A DNA stretch of 64,000 nt from assembly GCA_964057225.1 (NCBI GenBank), contig OZ059899.1, positions 10,974,001-11,038,000 on the forward strand, in the 5' to 3' direction. This document shows, piece by piece, positions 9,482 to 20,800 of the stretch; the first letter of the stretch is position 1; every line of letters begins with the position of its first letter. The notes under the pieces were generated by a model, which saw only the letters and a list, made by a program, of their open reading frames with translations, was not told the origin of the DNA and searched no databases. Made by a program: the position numbers and the translations under genes. The DNA comes from Auanema rhodensis (taxonomy: Eukaryota; Nematoda; Chromadorea; Rhabditida; Rhabditidae).

Positions 9482-10058
9482 CCCTTTTCTACATATTCGC
9501 TTTGTGTTTTATTTCCAACCATACTATACACTTGCGGTATAACGCCACAATCGTGGTCAGCATTTTACAACATTGATAAAATAGAAACTGAGAAAAAACA
9601 TCAACAAATGACACTATTAACTTGGTTTTTTGAACAGCTTTTTTATATTTCTTTTTTCACTATGAGAGAACTTATATTTATTGCTTTTTCAAAATTTTCC
9701 ATTTTTAACATTATACATCTTGACTATCACACATTGAGAACAACAGTTGGCAATGTTGGTTGTCACGTCATATTTCATGCAGTTAGATTTTCAGACACAT
9801 TAATACCTTTAACCATTCTTCTTATGAGTTTTGTAACGATAGATCGTAATAGGATATGAATTGCTATAATATGAAAAAATACAAGACATAGTCAACATTG
9901 ATTTCCCCAAATAGTATCATGTTTGCTTGTTATTCAATTAGAACACTTTTTTTTTGATTGTTTTCTTGAAATATTCTTTTTTTTCTTTAACAAAGTTATG
10001 ACTGAGATCAAAATTTGAACTTACTTTTGAACAATTAAACAGAAATTTAAAAAATATT

Positions 10059-10132
10059 TGCCGCGAGCAGGGGTCGAACCTGCGACCTTGGGCTTATTAG
10101 ACCCACGCTCTAACCGACTGAGCTATGGCGGC
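10059..10132 (-). tRNA. tRNA-Ile(AAU), variant G67C
   Basis: 74 nt with a 7-bp acceptor stem, D-arm GCTC/GAGC, anticodon loop CTAATAA (anticodon AAU, read as IAU after deamination), 5-nt variable loop and T-arm loop TTCGACC. Box A TAGCTCAGTCGG and box B GGTTCGACC are internal Pol III promoters. There is no intron and CCA is not encoded. This copy has a C6-C67 mismatch in the acceptor stem, so its function is doubtful. It decodes isoleucine AUU and, through inosine, AUC and AUA. Confidence 0.9.
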
Positions 10133-10724
10133 TACGAAAGTACGAAATAACAAAGCGCTGATTATAGGAAACGTGAATGAATGCAGATATTCTCAATTCC
10201 GATTCATTAACTAGATCGTGGTCAGCATTTTACAACATTGATAAAATAGAAACTGAGAAAAAAACATCAACAAATGACACTATTAACTTGGTTTTTTTAA
10301 CAGCTTTTTTATATTTCTTTTTTCACTATGAGAGAACTTATATTTATTGCTTTTTCAAAATTTTCCATTTTTAACATTATACATCTTGACTATCACACAT
10401 TGAGAACAACAGTTGGCAATGTTGGTTGTCACGTCATATTTCATGCAGTTAGATTTTCAGACACATTAATACCTTTAACCATTCTTCTTATGAGTTTTGT
10501 AACGATAGATCGTAATAGGATATGAATTGCTATAATATGAAAAAATACAAGACATAGTCAACATTGATTTCCAAAAATAGTATCATGTTTGCTTGTTATT
10601 CAATTAGAACACTTATTTTTTGATTGTTTTCTTGAAATATTCTTTTTTTTCTTTAACAAAGTTATGACTGAGATCAAAATTTGAACTTACTTTTGAACAA
10701 TTAAACAGAAATTTAAAAAATATT

Positions 10725-10798
10725 TGCCGCCAGCAGGGGTCGAACCTGCGACCTTGGGCTTATTAGACCCACGCTCTAACCGACTGAGCTATGGCGGC
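10725..10798 (-). tRNA. tRNA-Ile(AAU), consensus
   Basis: All four stems pair, and the T-stem is GCAGG/CCTGC. TATA-like CTATAAT at 10827-10833 and a T6 terminator downstream. Taken here as the reference copy. Confidence 0.96.
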
Positions 10799-11390
10799 TA
10801 CGAAAGTACGAAATAACAAAGCGCTGATTATAGGAAACGTGAATGAATGCAGATATTCTCAATTCCGATTCATTAACTAGATCGTGGTCAGCATTTTACA
10901 ACATTGATAAAAAAGAAACTGAGAAAAAAACATCAACAAATAACACTATTAACTTGGTTTTTTAACAGCTTTTTTATATTTCTTTTTTCACTATGAGAGA
11001 ACTTATATTTATTGCTTTTTCAAAATTTTCCATTTTTAACATTATACATCTTGACTATCACACATTGAGAACAACAGTTGGCAATGTTGGTTGTCACGTC
11101 ATATTTCATGCAGTTAGATTTTCAGACACATTAATACCTTTGACCATTCTTCTTATGAGTTTTGTAACAATAGATCGTAATAGGAAATGAATTGCTATAA
11201 TATGAAAAAATACAAGACATAGTCAACATTGATTTCCAAAAATAGTATCATGTTTGCTTGTTATTCAATTAGAACACTTATTTTTTGATTGTTTTCTTGA
11301 AATATTCTTTTTTTTTCTTTAACAAAGTTATGACTGAGATCAAAATTTGAACTTACTTTTGAACAATTAAACAGAAATTTAAAAAATATT

Positions 11391-11464
11391 TGCCGCCAGC
11401 AGGGGTCGAACCTGCGACCTTGGGCTTATTAGACCCACGCTCTAACCGACTGAGCTATGGCGGC
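11391..11464 (-). tRNA. tRNA-Ile(AAU), consensus
   Basis: Same sequence as the copy at 10725. Confidence 0.96.
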
Positions 11465-12056
11465 TACGAAAGTACGAAATAACAAAGCGCTGATTATAGG
11501 AAACGTGAATGAATGAGATATTCTCAATTCCGATTCATTAACTAGATCGTGGTCAGCATTTTACAACATTGATAAAATAGAAACTGAGAAAAAAACATCA
11601 ACAAATGACACTATTAACTTGGTTTTTTTAACAGCTTTTTTATATTTCTTTTTTCACTATGAGAGAACTTATATTTATTGCTTTTTCAAAATTTTCCATT
11701 TTTAACATTATACATCTTGACTATCACACATTGAGAACAACAGTTGGCAATGTTGGTTGTCACGTCATGTTTCATGCAGTTAGATTTTCAGACACATTAA
11801 TACCTTTGACCATTCTTCTTATGAGTTTTGTAACGATAGATCGTAATAGGAAATGAATTGCTATAATATGAAAAAATACAAGACATAGTCAACATTGATT
11901 TCCCCAAATAGTATCATGTTTGCTTGTTATTCAATTAGAACAGTTATTTTTTGATTGTTTTCTTGAAATATTCTTTTTTTTTCTTTAACAAAGTTATGAC
12001 TGAGATCAAAATTTGAACTTACTTTTGAACAATTAAACAGAAATTTAAAAAATATT

Positions 12057-12130
12057 TGCCGCCAGCAGGGGTCGAACCTGCGACCTTGGGCTTATTAGAC
12101 CCACGCTCTAACCGACTGAGCTATGGCGGC
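12057..12130 (-). tRNA. tRNA-Ile(AAU), consensus
   Basis: Same sequence as the copy at 10725. Confidence 0.96.
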
Positions 12131-12722
12131 TACGAAAGTACGAAATAACAAAGCGCTGATTATAGGAAACGTGAATGAATGCAGATATTCTCAATTCCGA
12201 TTCATTAACTAGATCGTGGTCAGCATTTTACAACATTGATAAAATAGAAACTGAGAAAAAACATCAACAAATGACACTATTAACTTGGTTTTTTGAACAG
12301 CTTTTTTATATTTCTTTTTTCACTATGAGAGAACTTATATTTATTGCTTTTTCAAAATTTTCCATTTTTAACATTATACATCTTGACTATCACACATTGA
12401 GAACAACAGTTGGCAATGTTGGTTGTCACGTCATATTTCATGCAGTTAGATTTTCAGACACATTAATACCTTTGACCATTCTTCTTATGAGTTTTGTAAC
12501 GATAGATCGTAATAGGAAATGAATTGCTATAATATGAAAAAATACAAGACATAGTCAACATTGATTTCCGAAAATAGTATCATGTTTGCTTGTTATTCAA
12601 TTAGAACACTTATTTTTTGATTGTTTTTTTGAAATATTCTTTTTTTTTCTTCAACAAAGTTATGACTGAGATCAAAATTTGAACTTACTTTTGAACAATT
12701 AAACAGAAATTCAAAAAATATT

Positions 12723-12796
12723 TGCCGCCAGCAGGGGTCGAACCTGCGACCTTGGGCTTATTAGACCCACGCTCTAACCGACTGAGCTATGGCGGC
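12723..12796 (-). tRNA. tRNA-Ile(AAU), consensus
   Basis: Same sequence as the copy at 10725. Confidence 0.96.
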
Positions 12797-13388
12797 TACG
12801 AAAGTACGAAATAACAAAGCGCTGATTATAGGAAACGTGAATGAATGCAGATATTCTCAATTCCGATTCATTAACTAGATCGTGGTCAGCATTTTACAAC
12901 ATTGATAAAATAGAAACTGAGAAAAAACATCAACAAATGACACTATTAACTTGGTTTTTTGAACAGCTTTTTTATATTTCTTTTTTCACTATGAGAGAAC
13001 TTATATTTATTGCTTTTTCAAAATTTTCCATTTTTAACATTATACATCTTGACTATCACACATTGAGAACAACAGTTGGCAATGTTGGCTGTCACGTCAT
13101 ATTTCATGCAGTTAGATTTTCAGACACATTAATACCTTTAACCATTCTTCTTATGAGTTTTGTAACGATAGATCGTAATAGGATATGAATTGCTATAATA
13201 TGAAAAAATACAAGACATAGTCAACATTGATTTCCCCAAATAGTATCATGTTTGCTTGTTATTCCATTAGAACACTTTTTTTTTTGATTGTTTTCTTGAA
13301 ATATTCTTTTTTTTCTTTAACAAAGTTATGACTGAGATCAAAATTTGAACTTACTTTTGAACAATTAAACAGAAATTTAAAAAATATT

Positions 13389-13462
13389 TGCCGCCAGCAG
13401 GGGTCAAACCTGCGACCTTGGGCTTATTAGACCCACGCTCTAACCGACTGAGCTATGGCGGC
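13389..13462 (-). tRNA. tRNA-Ile(AAU), variant C56T
   Basis: The T-loop reads TTTGACC. C56 normally pairs with G19 and is part of box B, so both folding and transcription may suffer. Only copy with this change. Confidence 0.88.
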
Positions 13463-14054
13463 TACGAAAGTACGAAATAACAAAGCGCTGATTATAGGAA
13501 ACGTGAATGAATGCAGATATTCTCAATTCCGATTCATTAACTAGATCGTGGTCAGCATTTTACAACATTGATAAAATAGAAACTGAGAAAAAAACATCAA
13601 CAAATGACACTATTAACTTGGTTTTTTTAACAGCTTTTTTATATTTCTTTTTTCACTATGAGAGAACTTATATTTATTGCTTTTTCAAAATTTTCCATTT
13701 TTAACATTATACATCTTGACTATCACACATTGAGAACAACAGTTGGCAATGTTGGTTGTCACGTCATGTTTCATGCAGTTAGATTTTCAGACACATTAAT
13801 ACCTTTAACCATTCTTCTTATGAGTTTTGTAACGATAGATCGTAATAGGATATGAATTGCTATAATATGAAAAAATACAAGACATAGTCAACATTGATTT
13901 CCCCAAATAGTATCATGTTTGCTTGTTATTCAATTATAACACTTTTTTTTTGATTGTTTTCTTGAAATATTCTTTTTTTTCTTTAACAAAGTTATGACTG
14001 AGATCAAAATTTGAACTTACTTTTGAACAATTAAACAGAAATTTAAAAAATATT

Positions 14055-14128
14055 TGCCGCCAGCAGGGGTCGAACCTGCGACCTTGGGCTTATTAGACCC
14101 ACGCTCTAACCGACTGAGCTATGGCGGC
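14055..14128 (-). tRNA. tRNA-Ile(AAU), consensus
   Basis: Same sequence as the copy at 10725. Confidence 0.96.
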
Positions 14129-14721
14129 TACGAAAGTACGAAATAACAAAGCGCTGATTATAGGAAACGTGAATGAATGCAGATATTCTCAATTCCGATT
14201 CATTAACTAGATCGTGGTCAGCATTTTACAACATTGATAAAATAGAAACTGAGAAAAAAACATCAACAAATGACACTATTAACTTGGTTTTTTTAACAGC
14301 TTTTTTATATTTCTTTTTTCACTATGAGAGAACTTATATTTATTGCTTTTTCAAAATTTTCCATTTTTAACATTATACATCTTGACTATCACACATTGAG
14401 AACAACAGTTGGCAATGTTGGTTGTCACGTCATGTTTCATGCAGTTAGATTTTCAGACACATTAATACCTTTGACCATTCTTCTTATGAGTTTTGTAACG
14501 ATAGATCGTAATAGGAAATGAATTGCTATAATATGAAAAAATACAAGACATAGTCAACATTGATTTCCGAAAATAGTATCATGTTTGCTTGTTATTCAAT
14601 TAGAACACTTATTTTTTGATTATTTTCTTGAAATATTCTTTTTTTTTCTTTAACAAAGTTATGACTGAGATCAAAATTTGAACTTACTTTTGAACAATTA
14701 AACAGAAATTTAAAAAATATT

Positions 14722-14789
14722 TGCCGCCAGCAGGGGTCGAACCTGCGACCTTGGGCTTATTAGACTCACGCTCTAACCGACTGAGCTAT
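14722..14789 (-). pseudogene. tRNA-Ile(AAU) split by Gypsy insertion (3' 68 nt)
   Basis: The minus-strand Gypsy element has inserted after base 14789. The 5' six bases of the gene are at 26562-26567, and CTAT is duplicated. It also has G29A in the anticodon stem, which gives an A-C mismatch. Confidence 0.93.
14786..14789. other. Target-site duplication CTAT, left copy
   Basis: CTAT here and at 26558-26561 flank the Gypsy element. A 4-bp duplication is usual for Ty3/Gypsy integration. Confidence 0.88.
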
Positions 14790-15134
14790 CGTTCCGTTAT
14801 GCTCCTGCGTCGATAATATAAACCATTGTAGTTTATACTATGACGCGCATAGTATTCCTTGGTGTAGCGGTAAGGAATAAAGAGCATAAGGTCAATCATA
14901 AGATAAAAGAGAGAAAGATTTATTAGCATGAAACTACAACAATAATATACAAAGATAAAGATACAATACAATAAGATAAATATAAGTATAAAGACTAAAC
15001 TACAAGCCGTCCATGAGCTTGCTAAGAGGCGAACTCCCGACCAAGGGAACGAGGGAAGGCGGAGCCATTCCTCGGTCCTCTGGTCGTCTGGCTCTAACCC
15101 TTCAGCTACATATATGGGGAGTCCGAATGGAACG
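14790..15134 (-). repeat. Gypsy(-) 3' LTR
   Basis: 345 bp, starting CGTTCC and ending GGAACG. Different neighbouring bases on each side of the two copies fix the ends. These are not the usual TG...CA termini. Minus-strand AATAAA at 14919-14924. Confidence 0.95.
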
Positions 15135-15146
15135 TGCCCTTTTTCA
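15135..15146 (-). other. Gypsy(-) polypurine tract
   Basis: On the minus strand TGAAAAAGGGCA abuts the LTR start CGTTCC. It is the primer site for plus-strand DNA. Confidence 0.75.
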
Positions 15147-15826
15147 AAGATTTTTCGCGTCCGCGCGATATAAAGAGTTTTTAGTGTATATGTAGCTGAG
15201 TTTTAGAGTCTAGGAGTTTACAAATAAAATTAAAAGTTTTAAAATCTACATGTAGAAAGATATATAAATAGTTTTAATAGGTTTCTTCATGGTATTAAGA
15301 TAGAATTTGAATACAATAATAGGTTTTACGTTATTATAACGGAGGATTAGAAAATAAATTTAGTCACTGTAGTACTGTAATAAAAAAATTTTTCTTTGTT
15401 TCATGAATGTGTGATTTATGTGAGACAATAAGGAATTATTAAACATTTCGGTTACATGGTTACTCGTATCCTAATGATGATGGGGATATTTTTAGTTAAT
15501 AATTTACTCGTCTCCATATGTCTCTCTGAATGAATCCTTGAGTACTAATGGAGGCTACCACTCAGATGGGGTGTGGCTTAGGCGCCTGCCAATGTTCGTC
15601 TCTTCTTGGAGATACATATGGAGCTCAGTTCAGCGCAAAATATTATCTCTATCGGTCGTATAGGATTACGGTAGCCATTTATTTCTATTATATTTTCACT
15701 TATTCCTTATTTTTGGTTGTTTACTCACTTAATCTCTCATCAAAAAGTTTTCTAATTCACCGTTACTTTCATTTTACAATTTACAGAAAAGAAAGAATGT
15801 ATATAAAGTTATTTCTTGTCGTCTTT
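15147..15826 (-). other. Gypsy(-) 3' untranslated region
   Basis: No supported gene. A stretch near 15540-15575 is shared with the 3' region of the + element near 56540-56570 (both contain attagtactc and nearby matches), so it is an old part of the family rather than array DNA. A 104-codon + strand frame here looks like chance. Confidence 0.6.
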
Positions 15827-17815
15827 TCATGCTTTCTCTTTTTGATTTTTCATCCGTGGTAACCATAATTCATCTCCATCTTCGTTCTCTGATTCCGGTT
15901 CGCTATCGGTGTTATCTTGCTCGTTTCTTTTGATTACTCTTAGTATCTCTATATCGCTGTCCTCTTCTTCTTCTTCGTGATTGTTGCGTGTATTAGAGCG
16001 GGTATTGTGAGTGATATTTTGAGTCGCGTTTGAGAAGAGTTTGAGATTATCCTTGTGGATATCTTGTATCTTTCCTGATGAATTCCTTATCTGCACCTTG
16101 GATCCTTGTACGTTAATAACTTCGTAAGGTCCGTCATAGCTTTTCCTCAGTTTCTGACCAATTTTATGTGACTTTATTGTTGTCATCACCATGTCGCCGG
16201 GTTGAATGTTCCTTTCGTGCGTCCTTTGTGTTCTATCCTTCTTCTTTCTGGCGTTTTCTTGGTTTTGGGCGATACGTTCACGTATTATTTGGTCTATTTT
16301 CATCATTTGAGGTCTTCTCGTGAGTAATTCTTCCGAAATCTCTTTGATTTTTGTTATGGTTCCCGGTAATTCGGCATCAATTTTCATTCTGCATTCTTTT
16401 CCAAAAAGTGCTACGTATGGGGCTATGCCTGTTGTAGCATGCTGAATGTTATTGATAGCGAATGTAATTTTCGGCAATACGCTATCCCAGTCGCTTAGAT
16501 CTTCCTTCAAGTAGTGTGTTAATCCTTCCTCAAGAGTTCTGTGTAGTCTTTCGACTTGTCCGTTTGAGTTCTTTTGGTGAGGAAGGGTGGGTTCATGTTG
16601 AATTCCCAGTTTTGTACACATTTCTTCAAACTTTTGAGATACAAAATTAGATCCTCTATCGGTGATCAGTCGATGAGGCGGTCCGTATATGTATACAAAG
16701 TTGCGTAGAAATCTGTCAATTGTTATTTCTGTCGTAATTTGCGGTACTGCTATCGTTGTTGACCATTTAGTAAAAGCATCCTGGATGGTAATAACGTAAG
16801 TACAATTCCTTTTTGACGGGGGAAAAGGTCCCATTACATCCATATGAACTCGTTCAAAAGGCTTGGTCGGTATTTCAAATTGACCTATTGGCTGCACTGT
16901 CATAGAATGTGGGTCCTTCTTCCTTTGTGCGCATTTAATGCAGTTTTTGATATATATCATGATATCATTTTGCATGTTGGTCCAATAGAATCTCCGTAGG
17001 ATGGCTTCTTTAGTTTTATTAATTCCTTGATGCGCTGCGATTGTAGGATCTTCGTGAAATAATTCTATTATCTCGTCCTTGATTGGATGATCTTGTGGCA
17101 CAACGATTGCAGGATGTGGTTTCTTGTCTGTTGGTTTTGTGTAGAGTAATCCATTTATAACGCAATATCTATCGTTAGAGACCATTTTCTTTTGCGTTCT
17201 ATATTCGATGTCCGCGATTGTTTTCTTTATCCATAGAGTATTTTGTTGAATTTCTTTTATAGCAGGTGTATCAATAATATTTATTCTGATTGATTCTGCG
17301 TTTTTCTTTTTCTTCTTTTCCGGCTTTGCATCATTTGCTTCATCGCCTATATAACGTGACAATGCATCACATACTTTATTGAGCTGGCCCTCTCTGTACC
17401 TTATCTCAATGTCGTATTCTTGTATTACTAACTGAAATTTAGCAAGACGACCAAATAGGTCTCTGCGAGTTAGTAAACTTGTGAGAGGGCGATGGTCAGT
17501 GATACATATAGTATGCGTTCCCAGTATGTATGTGCGAAATTGATTCAGTGCGTATACTAACCCTAAGGCTTCAATTTCGATTGGTGCGTAATTGCGTTCC
17601 GCTTTTACCAGTTTTCTGCTGGCAAATGCGATAGGATGAAGATGCTTCAATGGTTGCGTGGGATCTTCTGGTTGCAATAATACTGCGCCCACTGCTATGT
17701 TGCTGCCGTCACTCTCGATAATGAATAATCGATCAGATTTTGGTGGACTTAATACAGGCGCTTGGGTGAGACTTCTTTTTAATCGATCTACAGCTTCCTG
17801 ATGTTGCTTTTCTTG
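15827..17815 (-). CDS. pol: Gypsy(-) RNase H and integrase part of polyprotein, after deletion
   Basis: The pol frame resumes near 17815 after the deletion and runs about 660 codons. It starts in the end of the RT connection, then RNase H with IIESDGSN (first catalytic Asp), the usual AIEIEALG Glu region and ITDHRPL. Integrase follows: a zinc region (HQGINKT...CIKCAQRKK), the catalytic core with HMDVMGPF, ITDRGSNF and NSNGQVERLH supplying D, D and E, and a C-terminal domain with PGDMV. The tail is acidic and Ser-rich. RNase H removes the RNA template strand and integrase joins cDNA to host DNA. This part has no stop, but it has lost its in-frame link to RT. It is not a gene of its own. Confidence 0.9.
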   Translation of the reverse strand, partial: QEKQHQEAVDRLKRSLTQAPVLSPPKSDRLFIIESDGSNIAVGAVLLQPEDPTQPLKHLHPIAFASRKLVKAERNYAPIEIEALGLVYALNQFRTYILGTHTICITDHRPLTSLLTRRDLFGRLAKFQLVIQEYDIEIRYREGQLNKVCDALSRYIGDEANDAKPEKKKKKNAESIRINIIDTPAIKEIQQNTLWIKKTIADIEYRTQKKMVSNDRYCVINGLLYTKPTDKKPHPAIVVPQDHPIKDEIIELFHEDPTIAAHQGINKTKEAILRRFYWTNMQNDIMIYIKNCIKCAQRKKDPHSMTVQPIGQFEIPTKPFERVHMDVMGPFPPSKRNCTYVITIQDAFTKWSTTIAVPQITTEITIDRFLRNFVYIYGPPHRLITDRGSNFVSQKFEEMCTKLGIQHEPTLPHQKNSNGQVERLHRTLEEGLTHYLKEDLSDWDSVLPKITFAINNIQHATTGIAPYVALFGKECRMKIDAELPGTITKIKEISEELLTRRPQMMKIDQIIRERIAQNQENARKKKDRTQRTHERNIQPGDMVMTTIKSHKIGQKLRKSYDGPYEVINVQGSKVQIRNSSGKIQDIHKDNLKLFSNATQNITHNTRSNTRNNHEEEEEDSDIEILRVIKRNEQDNTDSEPESENEDGDELWLPRMKNQKEKA

Positions 17816-20800
17816 TATCAGAGATTATCAGCAGATCGTCCAAGTATACAAATAATTTGCAAGAGCATTTACTTTGCAAATATCTTACTGCTGTTTGAAA
17901 AGTATGAGGGGCTCCGCAGAGACCCATAGGCATTCTTTTATATTGATACGTGCCTGATGTTGTTGTAAATGCTGTTAAATGACGATCAGATTTACGTAGT
18001 GATATTTGAAAAAATCCTGATACTAAATCAAAGTTTGAGAAGAATTGAGCTCCAGCTGCCATGTCAACTATATCCGATATGCTTGGTATAACGTATGTTT
18101 GTTTACGCGTGACACTATTGAGGGCTCGAAAATCTGTCACGAACCTATATGTCTCATCCTTCTTCTTCACTAGCACAGCAGGGCTATTGAAGAGGGATGT
18201 AGAGGGTTCGATTATGCCTTGCTCTAGCATTTCTTTTACTTGCTTTTCCACTTCTTCCTGTTTACCAAGTGGAATCCTCGTTATTCTTGACCTTGGCATG
18301 TCCATATCCGATCTTAGTGGAATTGTATGCTCAATGGGTCCTTTAAATAGACCTATCTTCCTATCTTCATTAAGAAAAGCCTCACGATGGTTCTTAACTA
18401 TGTTTGTGAGCTCGTGCTTGTCTTCATTATTCAAATCTGCTTTATCCAGATTAAGGTCATTCATAAAATTTCTTGGAAAGTGGGGTAATTTATTCTCCCA
18501 ATCTGCTTCTGGTGGAATATATGGTTGCATAGGGTCTTCTTGTATTGTTTGCCAGCTTGGTACTTCTCCTATTGTTGCCTGCCCTATGACTGAATTAGCT
18601 TCCATAGCTAATGTTTTGTCCGTATTGTTACGGAAAACTACATATACTCCACTTGTCTCACGGAAAGCTGTTGGATAACTTGAAGCTAATGCATTTCCGT
18701 TGTCCCCTAAGATTACCACTTCGTTTGATTTGAGTGGTCTATCAGCTTTGATTGGAATAGTGGACTCTTCATCGGGTTGTATGATTCTTTTCTTCAAATT
18801 GATGATATTTATTGTTATTGCCGTTTGTTTAATGGCGTCCTGTTCAATTAAAGGGAGTGCGTAATTTCCGATCTCTAGCATCTTTTTCGATGGTTTTAAA
18901 CTGACATCAATGTTTTCACTATCGAGCGTGCTCATAAAGTCCATCCCAATAAGAGCAGGGGCTGGGCAATCACAGTCATTTGAGACCAAAAAGGTATGTT
19001 CTATCTCATAGCCAGCAATTTCGATGTTTAAATTTATTTTTCCGTATAATGTAAACGTTGTTTTGTTTGCTGCCATTGCCACTAATCGTCGCTTTTTGAC
19101 GTGTTGAGCCATGTTCAGGTATTTTAATGTCGATAGCCTGACATATGAGACTGACGAGCCTGAATCCCATAAAGCTAATATCAGCTTATCTTCCACTGAT
19201 ATATAGATAAGAGGTAGCTTTGTTTCTTTTGATTTAATAAAAGCAATAAATGGTATTGCTAGTGGAATGAATGTTACGAGCGCCGGGTAATACTGCTTCA
19301 TTATATTTTCTGGCATTGGTTGGTCTGGGCGGCTAACGAGTTCTAATGTTTCCTCGTAGCCTGGGGGCTCGTTGTCTGCTCTTTGAATATGCATGACTGG
19401 TAGTGGCATTGCTTTGAAAAAGTAGAATTTTCCGGCAAAGATGGTAACTATGATTGCTGCAATGATTAGAACAGTAGATCCTATTAATATTAAGGTTCTT
19501 TCAATTGTCCCCATTAAGAATTGTTTTATGCTATTCCAGGCTGTAGTTGTGAACTCAGTTGCTTTCGAAATAAATTCGCTGCCCTTTTTCAAAAGAATAA
19601 AGGCTGACGTTATCTTTGGGTCGTTGTGGATCGTATTTAGTACGTGATTTTGTCGTATTGAAGCTAAACTAGCTCCATACGCTATTGCGGTAGTCATTGA
19701 ATAGACTCTTGATGAAAGATTAGTATAAAGATGAGCACCTGTGAATTTTAAAGGCGTAACTTTATGTTGGTGGGCTCCATCAAAAAGTGTGATGGGATTG
19801 ACTTCCGCAGACCCATTAATGTTCATCCATTCCCCGTTTTTCTCATAAATATCAGTGGGTACGTGTTCGCAGTCGATTTCTTTCCCGTACGAGAGTAAAT
19901 CTCTTGATCCCGGTGCTGCGAAATATAATTTGTTGTCTTCGGTTGTTACTGGTGTCTCTAAGTAACATGTTTCATTGATTTTATGAGAGTGGTGAACGGT
20001 TTTAGGCTCTATTGGTAGGCATATATGAACATGAACTATTTCGCTGCCCACGAAACGCGCTGCTATGTCTTCTCTGCCAAGGATTGTTCTCATTGCTATG
20101 GTTGGCTCTATTTGGAGAATTGAACGCCACAATTCGAGATATCTATTTTGTATCTCGCATATGGATTCGTAAGATTCCATAAAATGCTTTTGCAATTCTT
20201 CCTGTATAAGAGTGGTTGCATATTGTAGATGATCTTGCGCTATTCTCTGAGATATATTCTGTTTATATTGTATCTCGTTGTTTACTTTGGAGCCTATATA
20301 ATGTGCTTGCGCTTGTACTGCTTTCGTTTCAATCTCCAAAGGTGGTGATGACGTTCTCTGCTTTCTTTGCGATCTTAAAGACATATCTGTGACCGTTGCA
20401 AACGTAGTAATAGGCTGTTCTTTGTGAACACCATATATTAATGTAACCGTTGTTGGCGCGCGCGTGGATGTTATGGCTTGAGTTGTATCGATCTCTGGCG
20501 TTGTTTGAGGGTCCTGGATTAGCTTTGTTACTTCCGTTGTTGTCGTTATATATTCAGTTTTGTCTGTCAGGCGTCTGGTTGAGTAGGGAGGTGTTCTTTT
20601 ATCCTCTAGTAGCGGTAGAAAGGTTTGAATGAGAAGATTTCGTGTATATTTGTTAGGACTTTTTGTTTGTTGATGGGGCCCAACAGGTATACCAAAATTA
20701 TTCTCCATATCTCGATATAATTTCTCTATATCTGGCAGGATAATAGTTGGTACAGGCAGATGTCGAAATCTTTCATCGTCTGCTCTGGCCGCTGTTCGAT

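Larger units (their letters stand above)
1..9549 (+). mobile_element. BEL/Pao-type LTR retroelement with envelope (5' LTR truncated by window edge)
   Basis: The first 149 bases are repeated exactly at 9401-9549 and mark the end of the LTR. Between them are a tRNA-Gly primer site, one long gag-pol-env frame, a purine-rich tract and a complete 3' LTR. The domain set (Gag with three zinc knuckles, DUF1758-like protease, Pao-type RT and RNase H, integrase with a C-terminal extension) is that of BEL/Pao. The envelope is of the phlebovirus-Gc-like kind known from nematode elements such as Cer7. The element sits in a tRNA array unit: the 3' flank starts atcgtggtc, matching the unit interior. The target duplication cannot be checked because the left flank is outside the window. 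The long frame has no stop or frameshift, so the element looks recently active. Confidence 0.93.
8381..9549 (+). repeat. BEL 3' LTR (1169 bp)
   Basis: Starts TGTGG and ends CCACA, giving a 5-bp terminal inverted repeat with TG...CA ends. Its last 149 bases equal window bases 1-149. It contains a TATA box, a small zinc-finger gene, a CT microsatellite, a splice-site pair, an initiator-like sequence and AATAAA. The left end is inferred, since the matching 5' LTR start is outside the window. Confidence 0.75.
9550..14789. repeat. tRNA-Ile tandem array, block 1 (666-bp units)
   Basis: Successive tRNA genes start exactly 666 bp apart. Each spacer of about 592 bp is AT-rich. On the tRNA strand, every unit has CTATAAT at about -29 to -35 and a T6 run starting a few bases after the gene. 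The spacer carries a + strand open frame that begins MRELIF and runs 65-115 codons depending on A- and T-run lengths. I do not think it is coding: between copies the differences are mostly amino-acid changing. The block starts in mid-unit at the BEL insertion and ends inside a tRNA gene at the Gypsy insertion. Confidence 0.97.

Noticed and set aside
9608..9859. Repeated + strand frame (MRELIFIAFSKF...) in every array unit, with a faint receptor-like TIDRNR end
   Set aside because: Its length changes with A- and T-run length (65, 83 or 115 codons). Differences between copies are mostly amino-acid changing (I/N, H/N, V/I, I/K). The spacing from Cys to DR does not fit a serpentine receptor. It is best seen as AT-rich spacer.
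10059..10132. Nematode class II (long variable arm) tRNA or tRNA-derived SINE
   Set aside because: The variable loop is 5 nt, the fold is class I, and the repeat has no SINE body, poly(A) tail or target duplications.
9550..14789. CRISPR-like or satellite-only array
   Set aside because: The period is about 666 bp, spacers are not unique, and each unit holds a tRNA gene; eukaryotic gene array.
15548..15862. 104-codon + strand frame in the Gypsy(-) 3' region
   Set aside because: Hydrophobic low-complexity product from AT-rich DNA, overlapping the integrase end; not kept in the + element.
18061..18678. 205-codon + strand frame opposite the RT region
   Set aside because: It mirrors conserved RT codons on the other strand and has no start context or homology. 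A shadow frame.
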